Of a stretch of 34,294 bases of DNA, positions 1 through 9,317 are shown piece by piece. The translations under genes and the position numbers were made by a program. The notes under the pieces were generated by a model. It saw only the letters and a list, made by a program, of their open reading frames with translations. It ran no database searches and was not told the origin of the DNA. Source of the stretch: an uncultured Eubacteriales bacterium (GTDB lineage: Bacteria; Bacillota; Clostridia; Lachnospirales; Lachnospiraceae); contig OMWM01000015.1 in NCBI GenBank assembly GCA_900314775.1, positions 1-34,294 of the forward strand, given 5' to 3'. Numbering within the stretch: position 1 is the stretch's first letter; every line of letters starts with the position of its first letter.

Positions 1-132
1 CTGTAGATAGTTTTTTGTGGTAATTAACATTCTACCAAAAATCCTGCCATGGATCCTTATTTTATTCAGATGTCCAACTTCATTTTACAATCGGCGATTA
101 AAAAAAATTGAATCCTTATGGAGGAATTACCA

Positions 133-2043
133 ATGTTTGATGGATTTGTCAGGGCGGCCGCGGCATCGCCGGATCTAAAAGTGGCCGACTGCACATTTAA
201 TACGCAGAAGATAGAGGAAGTCATGCAGGAGGCTTACCGGCAGCATGTTTCCGTGCTGGTATTTCCGGAGCTGTGCATTACCGGCTACACCTGCAGCGAC
301 CTTTTTCTGCAGGAGAGTCTGCAGAAGGCAGCATGGGAATCCTTGCTGCAGCTGGAAAAGAGCAGCAGCGGCATGAAGATGGTGACGGCTGTCGGACTGC
401 CGGTTGCATATGAGGGATCGCTGTACAATGCAGCCGCCGTTCTTTATGACGGCGCAATTCTGGGAATTGTCCCGAAGACACATATCCCGAATTATTCGGA
501 ATTTTATGAGGCAAGGCATTTCGCATCCGGCATGCCGTATACGGTGCTGAAGACGGAAGGCAGGGAGATACCGTTCGGCACAGATCTTCTTTTCTGCTGC
601 AGGCAGATACCGGAACTGCGCATCGGCATCGAAATCTGCGAGGATCTCTGGGTCCCGCTGCCGCCGGGTACAAAGCTGGCTTTGTCCGGCGCGACGCTTC
701 TGGCCAATCTGTCGGCCAGCGATGAGGTGGTCGGCAAGGCATCTTACAGAAGAGACCTTGTCAAAAGCCAGTCGGCGCGCCTGATCTGCGGCTACATCTA
801 TGCGGATGCGGGGGAAGGCGAATCGACCACCGATATGATTTTTGCCGGCCATGATCTGATCTGCGAGAACGGAACGGTGCTGGCAGAGTCGAAACGCTTT
901 GAAAACGGTATGATTGCCGCTGACCTCGATGTCAGAAAGCTTTCGACCGAGCGAATCCGCACGACGACATGGCAGAGAAGACAGGATCTGTCCATGCATG
1001 AGATAGAGTTTGACATGCAGCCGGCTGAATATAAACTGACCCGGCGTTTTGCAAAGCATCCGTTTGTACCGGATGACGCGGGCGACCGCGCACACCGCTG
1101 CGAGGAGATCTTTACGATGCAGGCGGTCGGCCTGAAGACAAGACTTGCCCACATCGGCTGCCGACATGCGGTGATCGGCATCTCGGGCGGCCTGGATTCC
1201 ACCCTGGCACTGCTTGTGACGGTCAGAGCATTTGACATGCTCGGCCTTGACCGCAGCAATATCATCGCGGTGACGATGCCATGCTTCGGCACCACGGACC
1301 GGACCTACAACAATGCCTGCGAGCTGGTTCGCCGGCTTGGCGCCGGTTTCCGGGAGGTCAATATCAGCGAAGCGGTGAAACTGCATTTTCGCGATATCGG
1401 CCAGGACCCGGAAAAACATGATGTCACATATGAGAACTGCCAGGCGCGTGAGCGCACGCAGGTCATCATGGACATTGCCAATATGAACGGCGGCATTGTG
1501 GTCGGAACGGGCGATCTGTCCGAGCTCGCACTGGGCTGGGCAACCTATAACGGCGATCACATGTCGATGTACGGCGTCAACGCTTCGATCCCGAAGACGC
1601 TTGTGCGCCATCTGGTGCGGTATGCGGCAGATACGGCAGACAGCAGCGAGCTCAGAGAGATTCTGCTCGACATTCTGGATACGCCGGTCAGCCCGGAACT
1701 GATTCCGCCGAAAGACGGCGTGATCTCGCAGCAGACAGAGGATATTGTGGGGCCGTACGAGCTGCATGATTTCTTCCTTTATTACATGCTGCGATTCGGT
1801 ATGCCGCCGGGCAAAATCTACCGTATGGCACTGCAGACATTTGAGGGCGATTACAGCCGGGAAACCATTCTGAAATGGCTCCGCACCTTCTACCGCCGTT
1901 TCTTCGCGCAGCAGTTCAAACGTTCCTGCCTGCCGGACGGCCCGAAGGTCGGAACAGTTACGGTTTCTCCGCGCGGTGACTGGAGAATGCCGAGCGATGC
2001 CTGTGCGGCCGTATGGCTGAAGGAAATTGATGAATTAAACTGA
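133..2043 (+). CDS. nadE: Glutamine-dependent NAD+ synthetase
   Basis: Final step of NAD+ synthesis: amidates nicotinate adenine dinucleotide with ATP, using ammonia released from glutamine by its own N-terminal domain. The N-terminal nitrilase-type amidase shows a Glu-Lys-Cys triad: Glu46 (FPELC), Lys115 (PKTHIPNYSEFYE) and Cys169 (EICEDLW). The C-terminal synthetase domain has the ATP-pyrophosphatase loop SGGLDS at 351-356 and the GTGDLSELALGW motif. About 636 aa, normal for the two-domain bacterial form. An in-frame ATG lies 15 bases upstream at 118, but it overlaps the ribosome binding site GGAGG (120-124). The ATG at 133, 8 bases after that site, also gives the family-typical start MFDGFVRAAAASP. 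addB follows after 25 bases. Product is certain; the start is well supported. Confidence 0.95.
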   Translation: MFDGFVRAAAASPDLKVADCTFNTQKIEEVMQEAYRQHVSVLVFPELCITGYTCSDLFLQESLQKAAWESLLQLEKSSSGMKMVTAVGLPVAYEGSLYNAAAVLYDGAILGIVPKTHIPNYSEFYEARHFASGMPYTVLKTEGREIPFGTDLLFCCRQIPELRIGIEICEDLWVPLPPGTKLALSGATLLANLSASDEVVGKASYRRDLVKSQSARLICGYIYADAGEGESTTDMIFAGHDLICENGTVLAESKRFENGMIAADLDVRKLSTERIRTTTWQRRQDLSMHEIEFDMQPAEYKLTRRFAKHPFVPDDAGDRAHRCEEIFTMQAVGLKTRLAHIGCRHAVIGISGGLDSTLALLVTVRAFDMLGLDRSNIIAVTMPCFGTTDRTYNNACELVRRLGAGFREVNISEAVKLHFRDIGQDPEKHDVTYENCQARERTQVIMDIANMNGGIVVGTGDLSELALGWATYNGDHMSMYGVNASIPKTLVRHLVRYAADTADSSELREILLDILDTPVSPELIPPKDGVISQQTEDIVGPYELHDFFLYYMLRFGMPPGKIYRMALQTFEGDYSRETILKWLRTFYRRFFAQQFKRSCLPDGPKVGTVTVSPRGDWRMPSDACAAVWLKEIDELN

Positions 2044-2068
2044 TTACTGAATAAGCGAGGAAATGCCA

Positions 2069-5000
2069 ATGTCATTGCAATTGATACTGGGCGGCAGCGG
2101 AAGCGGCAAAACCGCCCGACTTAACCGGATGGCAATCGAGCAGGCCCGTTCGCATCCTGATCAGAATGTTTTCGTGCTCGTTCCGGAGCAGTACACAATG
2201 CAGACACAAAGGAGCATTGCGCATATGGCTTCGGGACACTGCGTCATGAATATGGATATACTGAGTTTCAACCGTCTGGCCTACCGAATCTTTGATGAGG
2301 TAGGCCAGACCTCTGTTAACCTTCTCGGTGAAACAGGCAAGAGCATGATTATCCGTAAGATTCTGATCGAGCATGCCGGCGAGCTGCATGCCTACCGGGG
2401 AAATATCAGGAGAGCAGGCTTTACCAATCAGGTATCCTCGATGCTCTCTGAACTGATCACCTATGATATCAGCCCTGAGGAACTGGATGCGCACCGGGCG
2501 GACTTCGCCGGGGATGACATGCTCTATTCCCGGATTTCCGATATCGCCGTGCTCTACAAAGCCTTCATGCAGGCTATTCATGAGCGCTTCATGACGGCCG
2601 AGGAGGTGCCTGATCTGCTCTGCCGTGTGATCAGGCGCTCGCAGATGCTCAAAGGTGCCTGCATCTACATGGATAATTTTACCGGTTTTACGCCCGTGCA
2701 GTACCGCCTGATCGGTCAGCTGCTCAGGATTGCCGACCGGGTCGTGATCACCCTGCCAGTTGACCCTGCGATGCATCCGTACCGCAGTGCTCAGCTGAGC
2801 GAACTGTTTTATCTTACCAAGGAAACCATACGGCGTCTTAACGAGCTCTGCGAGGAAAACAGGATTCACCGCGATGAGGACATCCTGCTGAAAGAAAACC
2901 ACAGGAGCAGCCAGGAACTCGCCGTGCTCGAAAAAAATATTTTCCGCTCCTGGATTCAGGTTTATCACGAAGAACCTGAGCACATCCGCCTGTACCAGAC
3001 GGCCGGGATCGACGAGGAGATGCGCACTGTCGCGGAGACGATTCACGAGCTCGTCAGCAAAGAGCACGTACGCTACCGCGAGATCGCCGTGGTCACCGCC
3101 GATATGGAAGGCTGCCGCCGCAGTGCGCAGTACTGGATGCAGCGCTACGATATCCCGTGCTTTTTCGATGTCAGACGTGCGGTCAGCGCCAACATGCTGC
3201 CGCACTTCCTGCTCAGCCTGCTTGACGTGATGCGCAGAAATTTTTCCTACGATGCTGTCTTTACGTATCTGAAATGCGGTCTTTCCGGTTTCAGCAGGGA
3301 AGAAGCGGATATACTGGAAAATTATGTGCTCGCCTACGGCATACGGGGATGGAACCGCTGGAACCGCGAATGGAAATACGGTGCGGATGACCTGCAGTCA
3401 GCCGGTAAGGACCTGGCGCAGATAAATGCTCTGCGCAAACGCTTTGTGGATTCCGTGAAGGCATTTTACACAACGGTGAAAAAGAAAGATGTCACGGTGC
3501 TGGATATGATCCGGAGTCTCTACCTGCTGATGGGGTCACTGAAGATAGAAGATAAGCTGACGGAAGCTGCCGGGCAAATGCGCGAAGAAGGGCGTACTTC
3601 AGAGGCGGCCGAATACGAGCAGATTTACGATGCCGTCATTGATATGTTCGAGAAAATGGCTCAGGTGCTCGGCAGCGAGCAGATGAGCATAGCGGAGCTT
3701 CGCGATATTCTGCAGACCGCATTTGAGAGCATGAGCATCGGCATTATTCCGCCGGGCCTCGATCAGGTGACCTTTGGCGACATCAGGCGAACAAGGCTCG
3801 ACAGCATCCGTGTCCTGTTCTTCACGGATCTGAATGATTCCAAAGTACCGGCGCCGGCAGCCGGCGGCGGCCTGATCACCGACCGGGAACGTCAGATCAT
3901 GAGTGAGAAAGGACTGCAGCTGGCTCCGACAGACAGGGAGACGATCTGCACCGAGCGGTACTATCTGTATTCGGTCATGACAAAACCGTCCGAGCGCCTT
4001 TACCTCCTTTATCCGATGCAGGATGACGCGGGGAAAAAGCAGGCACCGTCTTCTATTTTGAAGCAGATACAGAGAATATATGAAAAACTGAAAATAGAGA
4101 CGCCGCCTGAAGCTCCGTCCGATACGCTCCGTGCCGGCAGGAGGCTGATCGTCGGACTGCGCGATGCGGCCGCCCGGCAGCAGCCGGATAAAACGGCGTT
4201 GTCTGTCTATAACTGGATGACAGCGCAGCCATCCTACCGGGATTTTGCCCACCGCGCGGAAGATGCGGCTTTTTATACGTACCGCGATGAGCGTCTGTCG
4301 CCGTCCACGGTAGAAGAACTCTACGGAAAATATCTCGAAGGCGGCGTAACGATGCTCGAGCAGTATGCGTCCTGTGCCTTTGCGCATTTCCTGCGGTACG
4401 GCCTCGGCCTGGAGGAGCGCCGCGTGTATGAAGTCAAGGCACCGGATCTCGGCACAATCTATCACAGAGCACTGGAGATATTTGCGAAAAAAGTGCGCGC
4501 TGCAGGTGTCTCATGGCGGGATATCACGCAGCAGGAACGCGAGAAAATGTCCGATGAGAGCGTTCAGGAAGTGGTATCGACTTATAACAACGCGGTCATG
4601 CAGGGCAGCAGCCGCTATCAGTATCTGACGGAACGCGTTGCCCGTATCATGCGGCGTACGACCTGGGCGATTTTCGAGCAGCTGAAAAAAGGCAGTTTTG
4701 AGCCGTCCGATTTTGAGATGGGATTTCGGGGCTATGCGGCGGGCAGCCACCTTCGCCTCTCGGGCAGAATTGACCGGATGGATCTTTGTCCTGCCGGGGA
4801 TGGCAGCCTGGAGTATGTCCGGATTATTGATTACAAGAGCGGCAAAACGGATATTGACTATACCATGCTGTACGGCGGCATGCAAATGCAGCTTTTTGTC
4901 TATATGAATGCGGCACTGGAGGGCGAACGCAGCCGTCTCCGGGAAAAACAGATACTGCGGACGCCTTCACCTGCCGGTGTTTTCTACTACGATATTGATG

Positions 5001-5467
5001 ACCCGATTATTCTTTCCGCGGCGGATGTGATGGCGGCGCCGCAGGAGGCCGATGAGGAAGCGATTCTGAACGAATTGTATCTCAGGGGACTTGCCGTGGA
5101 TGACCGGGACAGCATTTATGCGATGGATGCAAAACCCGGAGAAAAGCCGAAGGTTCTGCCGCTCAGCTACAATAAGGATGACACCCTTTCGGCTTACTCA
5201 CATGCCGTGCCGATCGACGATTTTTACGGCATCACGCAGTTTGTGGAGAAGAAAACCGCCAGCATCGGAGATGATATATTCAGCGGCCGGGTCAGTGCGG
5301 TCCCGTACAGAGCCGGGGACAGGCAGGCCTGCACGTATTGCCGCTATCATGCGGTCTGCGGCTTCGACAGCAGGCTGAAAGGGTACCGGTACCGGCGCCT
5401 TAAGGAACTGGACCGGAAAAAATTTTTCGAACTACTGAAGGGAGGCAGCACGGATGACGGAGATTAA
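2069..5467 (+). CDS. addB: AddAB helicase-nuclease, subunit AddB
   Basis: One half of the AddAB (RexAB) complex, which resects double-strand breaks and responds to Chi; the Firmicute counterpart of RecBCD. Seen: a Walker A-type GGSGSGKT at residues 8-15, and a C-terminal RecB-like nuclease domain with RIDRMDL followed by IIDYKSG (Asp921, Lys923). The four cysteines expected to hold the AddB 4Fe-4S cluster are present: Cys769, and Cys1088, Cys1091 and Cys1097 in CTYCRYHAVC. About 1132 aa, as usual for the family. An ATG at 2063 is also in frame, but it lies only 1 base after GAGGA (2057-2061). The ATG at 2069 has 7-base spacing and gives MSLQLILGGSGSGKT, so it is preferred. The gene overlaps addA by 14 bases, which suggests translational coupling and equal dosage. 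Confidence 0.94.
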   Translation: MSLQLILGGSGSGKTARLNRMAIEQARSHPDQNVFVLVPEQYTMQTQRSIAHMASGHCVMNMDILSFNRLAYRIFDEVGQTSVNLLGETGKSMIIRKILIEHAGELHAYRGNIRRAGFTNQVSSMLSELITYDISPEELDAHRADFAGDDMLYSRISDIAVLYKAFMQAIHERFMTAEEVPDLLCRVIRRSQMLKGACIYMDNFTGFTPVQYRLIGQLLRIADRVVITLPVDPAMHPYRSAQLSELFYLTKETIRRLNELCEENRIHRDEDILLKENHRSSQELAVLEKNIFRSWIQVYHEEPEHIRLYQTAGIDEEMRTVAETIHELVSKEHVRYREIAVVTADMEGCRRSAQYWMQRYDIPCFFDVRRAVSANMLPHFLLSLLDVMRRNFSYDAVFTYLKCGLSGFSREEADILENYVLAYGIRGWNRWNREWKYGADDLQSAGKDLAQINALRKRFVDSVKAFYTTVKKKDVTVLDMIRSLYLLMGSLKIEDKLTEAAGQMREEGRTSEAAEYEQIYDAVIDMFEKMAQVLGSEQMSIAELRDILQTAFESMSIGIIPPGLDQVTFGDIRRTRLDSIRVLFFTDLNDSKVPAPAAGGGLITDRERQIMSEKGLQLAPTDRETICTERYYLYSVMTKPSERLYLLYPMQDDAGKKQAPSSILKQIQRIYEKLKIETPPEAPSDTLRAGRRLIVGLRDAAARQQPDKTALSVYNWMTAQPSYRDFAHRAEDAAFYTYRDERLSPSTVEELYGKYLEGGVTMLEQYASCAFAHFLRYGLGLEERRVYEVKAPDLGTIYHRALEIFAKKVRAAGVSWRDITQQEREKMSDESVQEVVSTYNNAVMQGSSRYQYLTERVARIMRRTTWAIFEQLKKGSFEPSDFEMGFRGYAAGSHLRLSGRIDRMDLCPAGDGSLEYVRIIDYKSGKTDIDYTMLYGGMQMQLFVYMNAALEGERSRLREKQILRTPSPAGVFYYDIDDPIILSAADVMAAPQEADEEAILNELYLRGLAVDDRDSIYAMDAKPGEKPKVLPLSYNKDDTLSAYSHAVPIDDFYGITQFVEKKTASIGDDIFSGRVSAVPYRAGDRQACTYCRYHAVCGFDSRLKGYRYRRLKELDRKKFFELLKGGSTDDGD

Positions 5468-8400
5468 ATGGACGAAGGAACAGCTCGATGTCATACAGGC
5501 AAGAGACTGCAATATTCTTGTCGCGGCAGCAGCCGGTTCCGGTAAAACGGCCATTCTGACGCAGCGCATCATTGAGATTCTGACGGATGATGCGCATCCG
5601 GTTGATATTGACAGGATTCTGGTGCTGACCTTTACAAGAGCAGCCGCTGCAGAGATGCGCGCAAGAATTTCCGCCGGCCTTGATAAAAAACTGGAAGAAA
5701 ATCCGGATAATCAGCGCTGGCGCCAGCAGAAGATGCTGCTGGGCTATGCGCGGATCTGTACGCTCGACAGCTTCTGCGAACGGCTGGTGCGGGATCATTT
5801 TGACATGCTTGACATTGACGCGTCCTTTCGGATCGCCGATGAAAATGAACTGAAGATTCTGCAGCAGGAGACCATGGAAGATCTCCTGGAAGGCTGGTAT
5901 AAATCCAAAGACAGCGCTTTTACGGATCTGGTGGAGAAATACGGCAGCGGCCGCAATGACAGCGCCCTTTCCGACATGATTCTGAGCGTCTATCAGATGG
6001 CGCAGGGAAGCCCGTGGCCGGAGAAATGGCTGAAGCAGTGCGTGCAGATTTATGAGGCACTTTCGGACCCGGAAGAGGCGGCACGCTGCACGGATAAAGA
6101 AAATGCATATTTCCATCAGGAACTTGCAGAGATTATCCGCCTGCACCAGCAGGCCATCGATCTTGCCGCGCAGCCGGGCGGCCCTGCCGGCTATATGAAA
6201 ACGCTGCAGCTAGACAGAGAGATCCTCATGGGTCTTAATGATAAGGACGGCCACGACAGCATACGTGAAGCGCTGCTGGCTGTTAAATGGCCGAAACTTG
6301 CCGCTGACAGAGACAAAAATACCGATCCGCAGAAGAAGAAACAGGCCAAAGCCATCAGGGATCAGGTAAAGAAAAAGATCGGAGAATTATCAGACGGCAT
6401 TTATGCAAGAGACAGCGGACAGATTGCCTCTGAGATGAAAGTTCTCCTGCCGTCGGTCACGATGATCGTGCAGCTCGTGCAGGATTTCACAGAGAAGTTT
6501 GCCGAGGCGAAAAAGGATCGTTGCATGCTTGATTTCAGCGACCTGTCGCATATGGCGCTGCGTCTTCTGGCCGAGCCGCCGAAAGAGGGAGGCGACGAGG
6601 CGGTCGGAGAGCCGACGCAGCTTGCCTGCACGCTTCGCCAGTACTATCTGGCGATTATCTGTGATGAATATCAGGACTGCAATCTGGTGCAGGAGACGAT
6701 CATGGATGTCCTCTCCGGAGAGCGCATCGGCCGCTATGACCGTTTCATGGTCGGCGACATGAAACAGAGCATTTACCGTTTCCGCCAGGCGGAGGCGAAG
6801 CTGTTTGCGGACAAATATGAGCGGTATAAGGTCCTGCCCGGCTGCCAGGTTTTTGACCTGAATATGAATTTCCGAAGCCGTGCCAATGTGCTGGAGGCGG
6901 TTAACTTCTTCTTCCGGCGCCTGATGACGAAAGAGACGGGGCAGATTGACTACGATGACCGCGCCGCGCTGAAGCCGGGAGCAGCTTTCCCTTTATCTGA
7001 AGGCACAGATGACAAGACCGATCTGATCCTGATCGATTATGACAAGGAAAACAGTTTTGTCGAGGAAAATAATATCTCCCGGCAGGAACTCGAAGCCATG
7101 GCGGTGGCGCAGGAGATCCGGCGGATCACGGACCCGGAAACCGGGCTGTCCGTACTTGACCCGGATACCGGTTCTTACCGTACGGCAGAGTATGGCGACA
7201 TCGCGGTGCTGATCCGGAAGGTCAGCGGATGGGGACAGGCTTTCTCGGAAGTGTTTTCCCGCGAAGGCATTCCCGCCAATGTGCAGTCCTCAAGCGGTTT
7301 TCTGGCTGCCTGGGAGATCCGCATCATGAAGGCGGTGCTGGCCGTGATCGATAACCCGTACCGGGATATTGAATTCGCCGCGGTTCTCCATGCACCGTTC
7401 TGCGGCATCGACGTCAATCAGATGGCGGATATCCGGTCCTGTCTGGAAAAGGGAAGCTATTACGAGGCGGCCCTTGCGTACAGCCGTATCCACCCGGATG
7501 CGGTGAGACTCAAAACCTTTCTGGACAGCCTCGCAAAACTGCGCCAGGATGCGGAGAGCCTTACGCTCTGGGAACTGGTGCGCGAGATCTATACGCTGAC
7601 CGGTTTTGACGAATCGGTATTTGCCATGCCGGGCGGGCAGCGCCGGCTGGCCAATCTGCGCAAGCTGGAAGGAATGGCGCAGACCTTTGACAGCACCGGA
7701 CGCGGCAGTCTGTTTAAATTCGTCCGCTATCTGGATGATCTGGAGAAAAACGAAATTGACCCGGGACAGCCGGAGACGGCCGCCTCTGCGGCAGACTGCG
7801 TACGCGTGATCAGTGTGCATCAGAGCAAAGGCCTTGAGTTCCCTGTTGTCATACTGGCCGGATGCGGTGATAATTTTAACAAGACCGACAGCCGCGGCAG
7901 CTATATCCTGCACAATTCGCTCGGCATAGGACTCGACGTCGTCAATACAGATCGGCGCCAGAAAATGCCGTCCTATTATAAAGGACTGGTGGCGCGCCGC
8001 ATTCAGGCGGACAGTATAGCAGAAGAGATGCGGATTCTGTACGTGGCCATGACGCGTGCGAAAGAGAAACTGATTATCACGGGCAGCACTGCCGGCCTGG
8101 AAGGGAAGACGGCCCGCTGGAAGGAAATGTGCACGGGACCGGAAGAGACGCTGCGCCCCGGCATCGTCCGCAGCAGCAATTGCTTTCTGGACTGGCTTAT
8201 GCCGCCGCTTCTGCAGCTGGATGCCGGGATGGATCTGCTGGAGGCAAACGGGCAGAGGGGCATCGTGAAAGAAGATGCGTACAGCCATCTTTTCCGGATC
8301 CGGGCGATCGACGCGTCCGCCATCGAGAATGGACGCGCCGCAGAACATGCTGTCCATACGCTCTGGCGGGAGGATTTTGAGAAGGCAGCCAAAGAATCCG

Positions 8401-9152
8401 GCACAGATCCGGACATTGCCCGGGCGCTGGATTTCGATGACAGCTGGCATTATGATTACGAGAATCTGAAAACGATCAAGAGCAAATACAGCATATCCGA
8501 ACTCAAGGAAGCGCATATCGATGAGCTCTCTGAGATCAGGTTTCATTTCCGGGACGGCGCTCCGGAGAAAAAAGAGCCTGCTTTCATGCAAAGCGGGGAG
8601 GAGAAGGAAAGCAGTACGGCGGCCGGCACCGATTACGGCACCGCGTTTCACCGCGTCATGGAGCTGATGGATTTCAGCGCCTATGATGCCGGCAGCACGC
8701 AGGACTTTGTGGGCAGCGAGATCAGCCGGATGACGGCGTCCGGCCGCCTGAGCCGTTTTCAGGCCGAGCTGGTAAACCGCAGAGATATCTGCCGCTTCCT
8801 GGAAAACCCGATTGCAGCCAGGATGGCCAGGGCGCAGCAAAGAGGCGAGCTGCACCGCGAGAGTCCGTTTGTGGCGGCTGTGCCGGTTTCCATGGTGGAC
8901 CCGTCTGTGGAATCTGCAGATGAAGTGATCGTGCAGGGCGTCATCGACGCCTGGTTCAGCGAGGACGGGAAGATTGTCCTGCTGGATTACAAGACGGACA
9001 GCGTGCCGCCGGATCAGGGCGAGGAGATCCTGCGCCAGCGCTATAAGATCCAGATTGACTATTACCGCTTTGCACTGGAGAAATATACCGGCTGCAAGGT
9101 GACGGAGAGCTGTCTGTATTCTGTAAAACTTGGCAAAACGGTTTCTCTGTAG
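5454..9152 (+). CDS. addA: AddAB helicase-nuclease, subunit AddA
   Basis: ATP-driven 3'-5' translocating helicase and nuclease subunit of AddAB. It is a UvrD/Rep-type SF1 helicase: Walker A AAAAGSGKT (residues 24-32), Walker B-like IICDEYQD (Asp404, Glu405), GDMKQSIYRFRQAE (motif III region), VISVHQSKGLEFPVV (motif V region) and LYVAMTRAKEKL (motif VI). The C-terminal nuclease domain carries GTAFHRVMELMD and LLDYKTD (Asp1178, Lys1180). 1232 aa, the family norm. The start has GGGAGG 8 bases upstream, inside the end of addB. A 7-bp hairpin spans the stop codon and a longer one follows, so the nadE-addB-addA run probably ends here. No missing motif was seen. Confidence 0.95.
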   Translation: MTEIKWTKEQLDVIQARDCNILVAAAAGSGKTAILTQRIIEILTDDAHPVDIDRILVLTFTRAAAAEMRARISAGLDKKLEENPDNQRWRQQKMLLGYARICTLDSFCERLVRDHFDMLDIDASFRIADENELKILQQETMEDLLEGWYKSKDSAFTDLVEKYGSGRNDSALSDMILSVYQMAQGSPWPEKWLKQCVQIYEALSDPEEAARCTDKENAYFHQELAEIIRLHQQAIDLAAQPGGPAGYMKTLQLDREILMGLNDKDGHDSIREALLAVKWPKLAADRDKNTDPQKKKQAKAIRDQVKKKIGELSDGIYARDSGQIASEMKVLLPSVTMIVQLVQDFTEKFAEAKKDRCMLDFSDLSHMALRLLAEPPKEGGDEAVGEPTQLACTLRQYYLAIICDEYQDCNLVQETIMDVLSGERIGRYDRFMVGDMKQSIYRFRQAEAKLFADKYERYKVLPGCQVFDLNMNFRSRANVLEAVNFFFRRLMTKETGQIDYDDRAALKPGAAFPLSEGTDDKTDLILIDYDKENSFVEENNISRQELEAMAVAQEIRRITDPETGLSVLDPDTGSYRTAEYGDIAVLIRKVSGWGQAFSEVFSREGIPANVQSSSGFLAAWEIRIMKAVLAVIDNPYRDIEFAAVLHAPFCGIDVNQMADIRSCLEKGSYYEAALAYSRIHPDAVRLKTFLDSLAKLRQDAESLTLWELVREIYTLTGFDESVFAMPGGQRRLANLRKLEGMAQTFDSTGRGSLFKFVRYLDDLEKNEIDPGQPETAASAADCVRVISVHQSKGLEFPVVILAGCGDNFNKTDSRGSYILHNSLGIGLDVVNTDRRQKMPSYYKGLVARRIQADSIAEEMRILYVAMTRAKEKLIITGSTAGLEGKTARWKEMCTGPEETLRPGIVRSSNCFLDWLMPPLLQLDAGMDLLEANGQRGIVKEDAYSHLFRIRAIDASAIENGRAAEHAVHTLWREDFEKAAKESGTDPDIARALDFDDSWHYDYENLKTIKSKYSISELKEAHIDELSEIRFHFRDGAPEKKEPAFMQSGEEKESSTAAGTDYGTAFHRVMELMDFSAYDAGSTQDFVGSEISRMTASGRLSRFQAELVNRRDICRFLENPIAARMARAQQRGELHRESPFVAAVPVSMVDPSVESADEVIVQGVIDAWFSEDGKIVLLDYKTDSVPPDQGEEILRQRYKIQIDYYRFALEKYTGCKVTESCLYSVKLGKTVSL

Positions 9153-9213
9153 AGAAACGATAGAGTAAATGGCATGAAATTGGAGACTTGTATTCCGGTT
9201 TCATGCCATTTTT
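9141..9213 (+). terminator. Tandem hairpins after addA, likely terminator
   Basis: Two stem-loops follow each other. The first is GTTTCTC-TGTA-GAGAAAC at 9141-9158, a perfect 7-bp stem that includes the addA stop codon. The second has a 13-bp perfect stem, AAATGGCATGAAA (9167-9179) with TTTCATGCCATTT (9199-9211), a 19-base loop and a short T run. The T tract is short, so termination may be only partial. Confidence 0.6.
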
Positions 9214-9254
9214 GCTGCAAAGTGGTGGAATACGCCCCATAACGGCTTCTTTTC

Positions 9255-9282
9255 TTGACAATCATGCGATATCCGGTAAAAT
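9255..9282 (+). promoter_or_regulatory. Probable sigma-A promoter for the membrane-anchored protein gene
   Basis: TTGACA at 9255-9260, a 16-base spacer and TAAAAT at 9277-9282. The -35 box is a perfect consensus match and the -10 matches 5 of 6. It lies just after the addA terminator and 35 bases before the next gene, so it probably starts a new transcript. Confidence 0.6.
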
Positions 9283-9317
9283 AAATGTGTCTATTTTAAA
9301 TTGTACGGAGAAAATTT

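Noticed and set aside
1-117. Promoter for nadE in the first 117 bases
   Set aside because: Candidate TTTACA (84-89) is followed only by a poor -10 that would start the transcript at the ribosome site; AT-rich sequence with a small TGGTA/TACCA repeat, nothing firm.
118-132. Upstream in-frame ATG for nadE
   Set aside because: It overlaps the ribosome binding site GGAGG that serves the ATG at 133.
175-1767. A 530-codon open frame on the minus strand opposite nadE
   Set aside because: It mirrors a clear nadE coding sequence, has no ribosome site or recognisable motif, and its composition is that of a reversed GC-rich gene.
7290-8855. A 521-codon open frame on the minus strand opposite addA
   Set aside because: Antisense shadow of conserved helicase motifs; no independent support.
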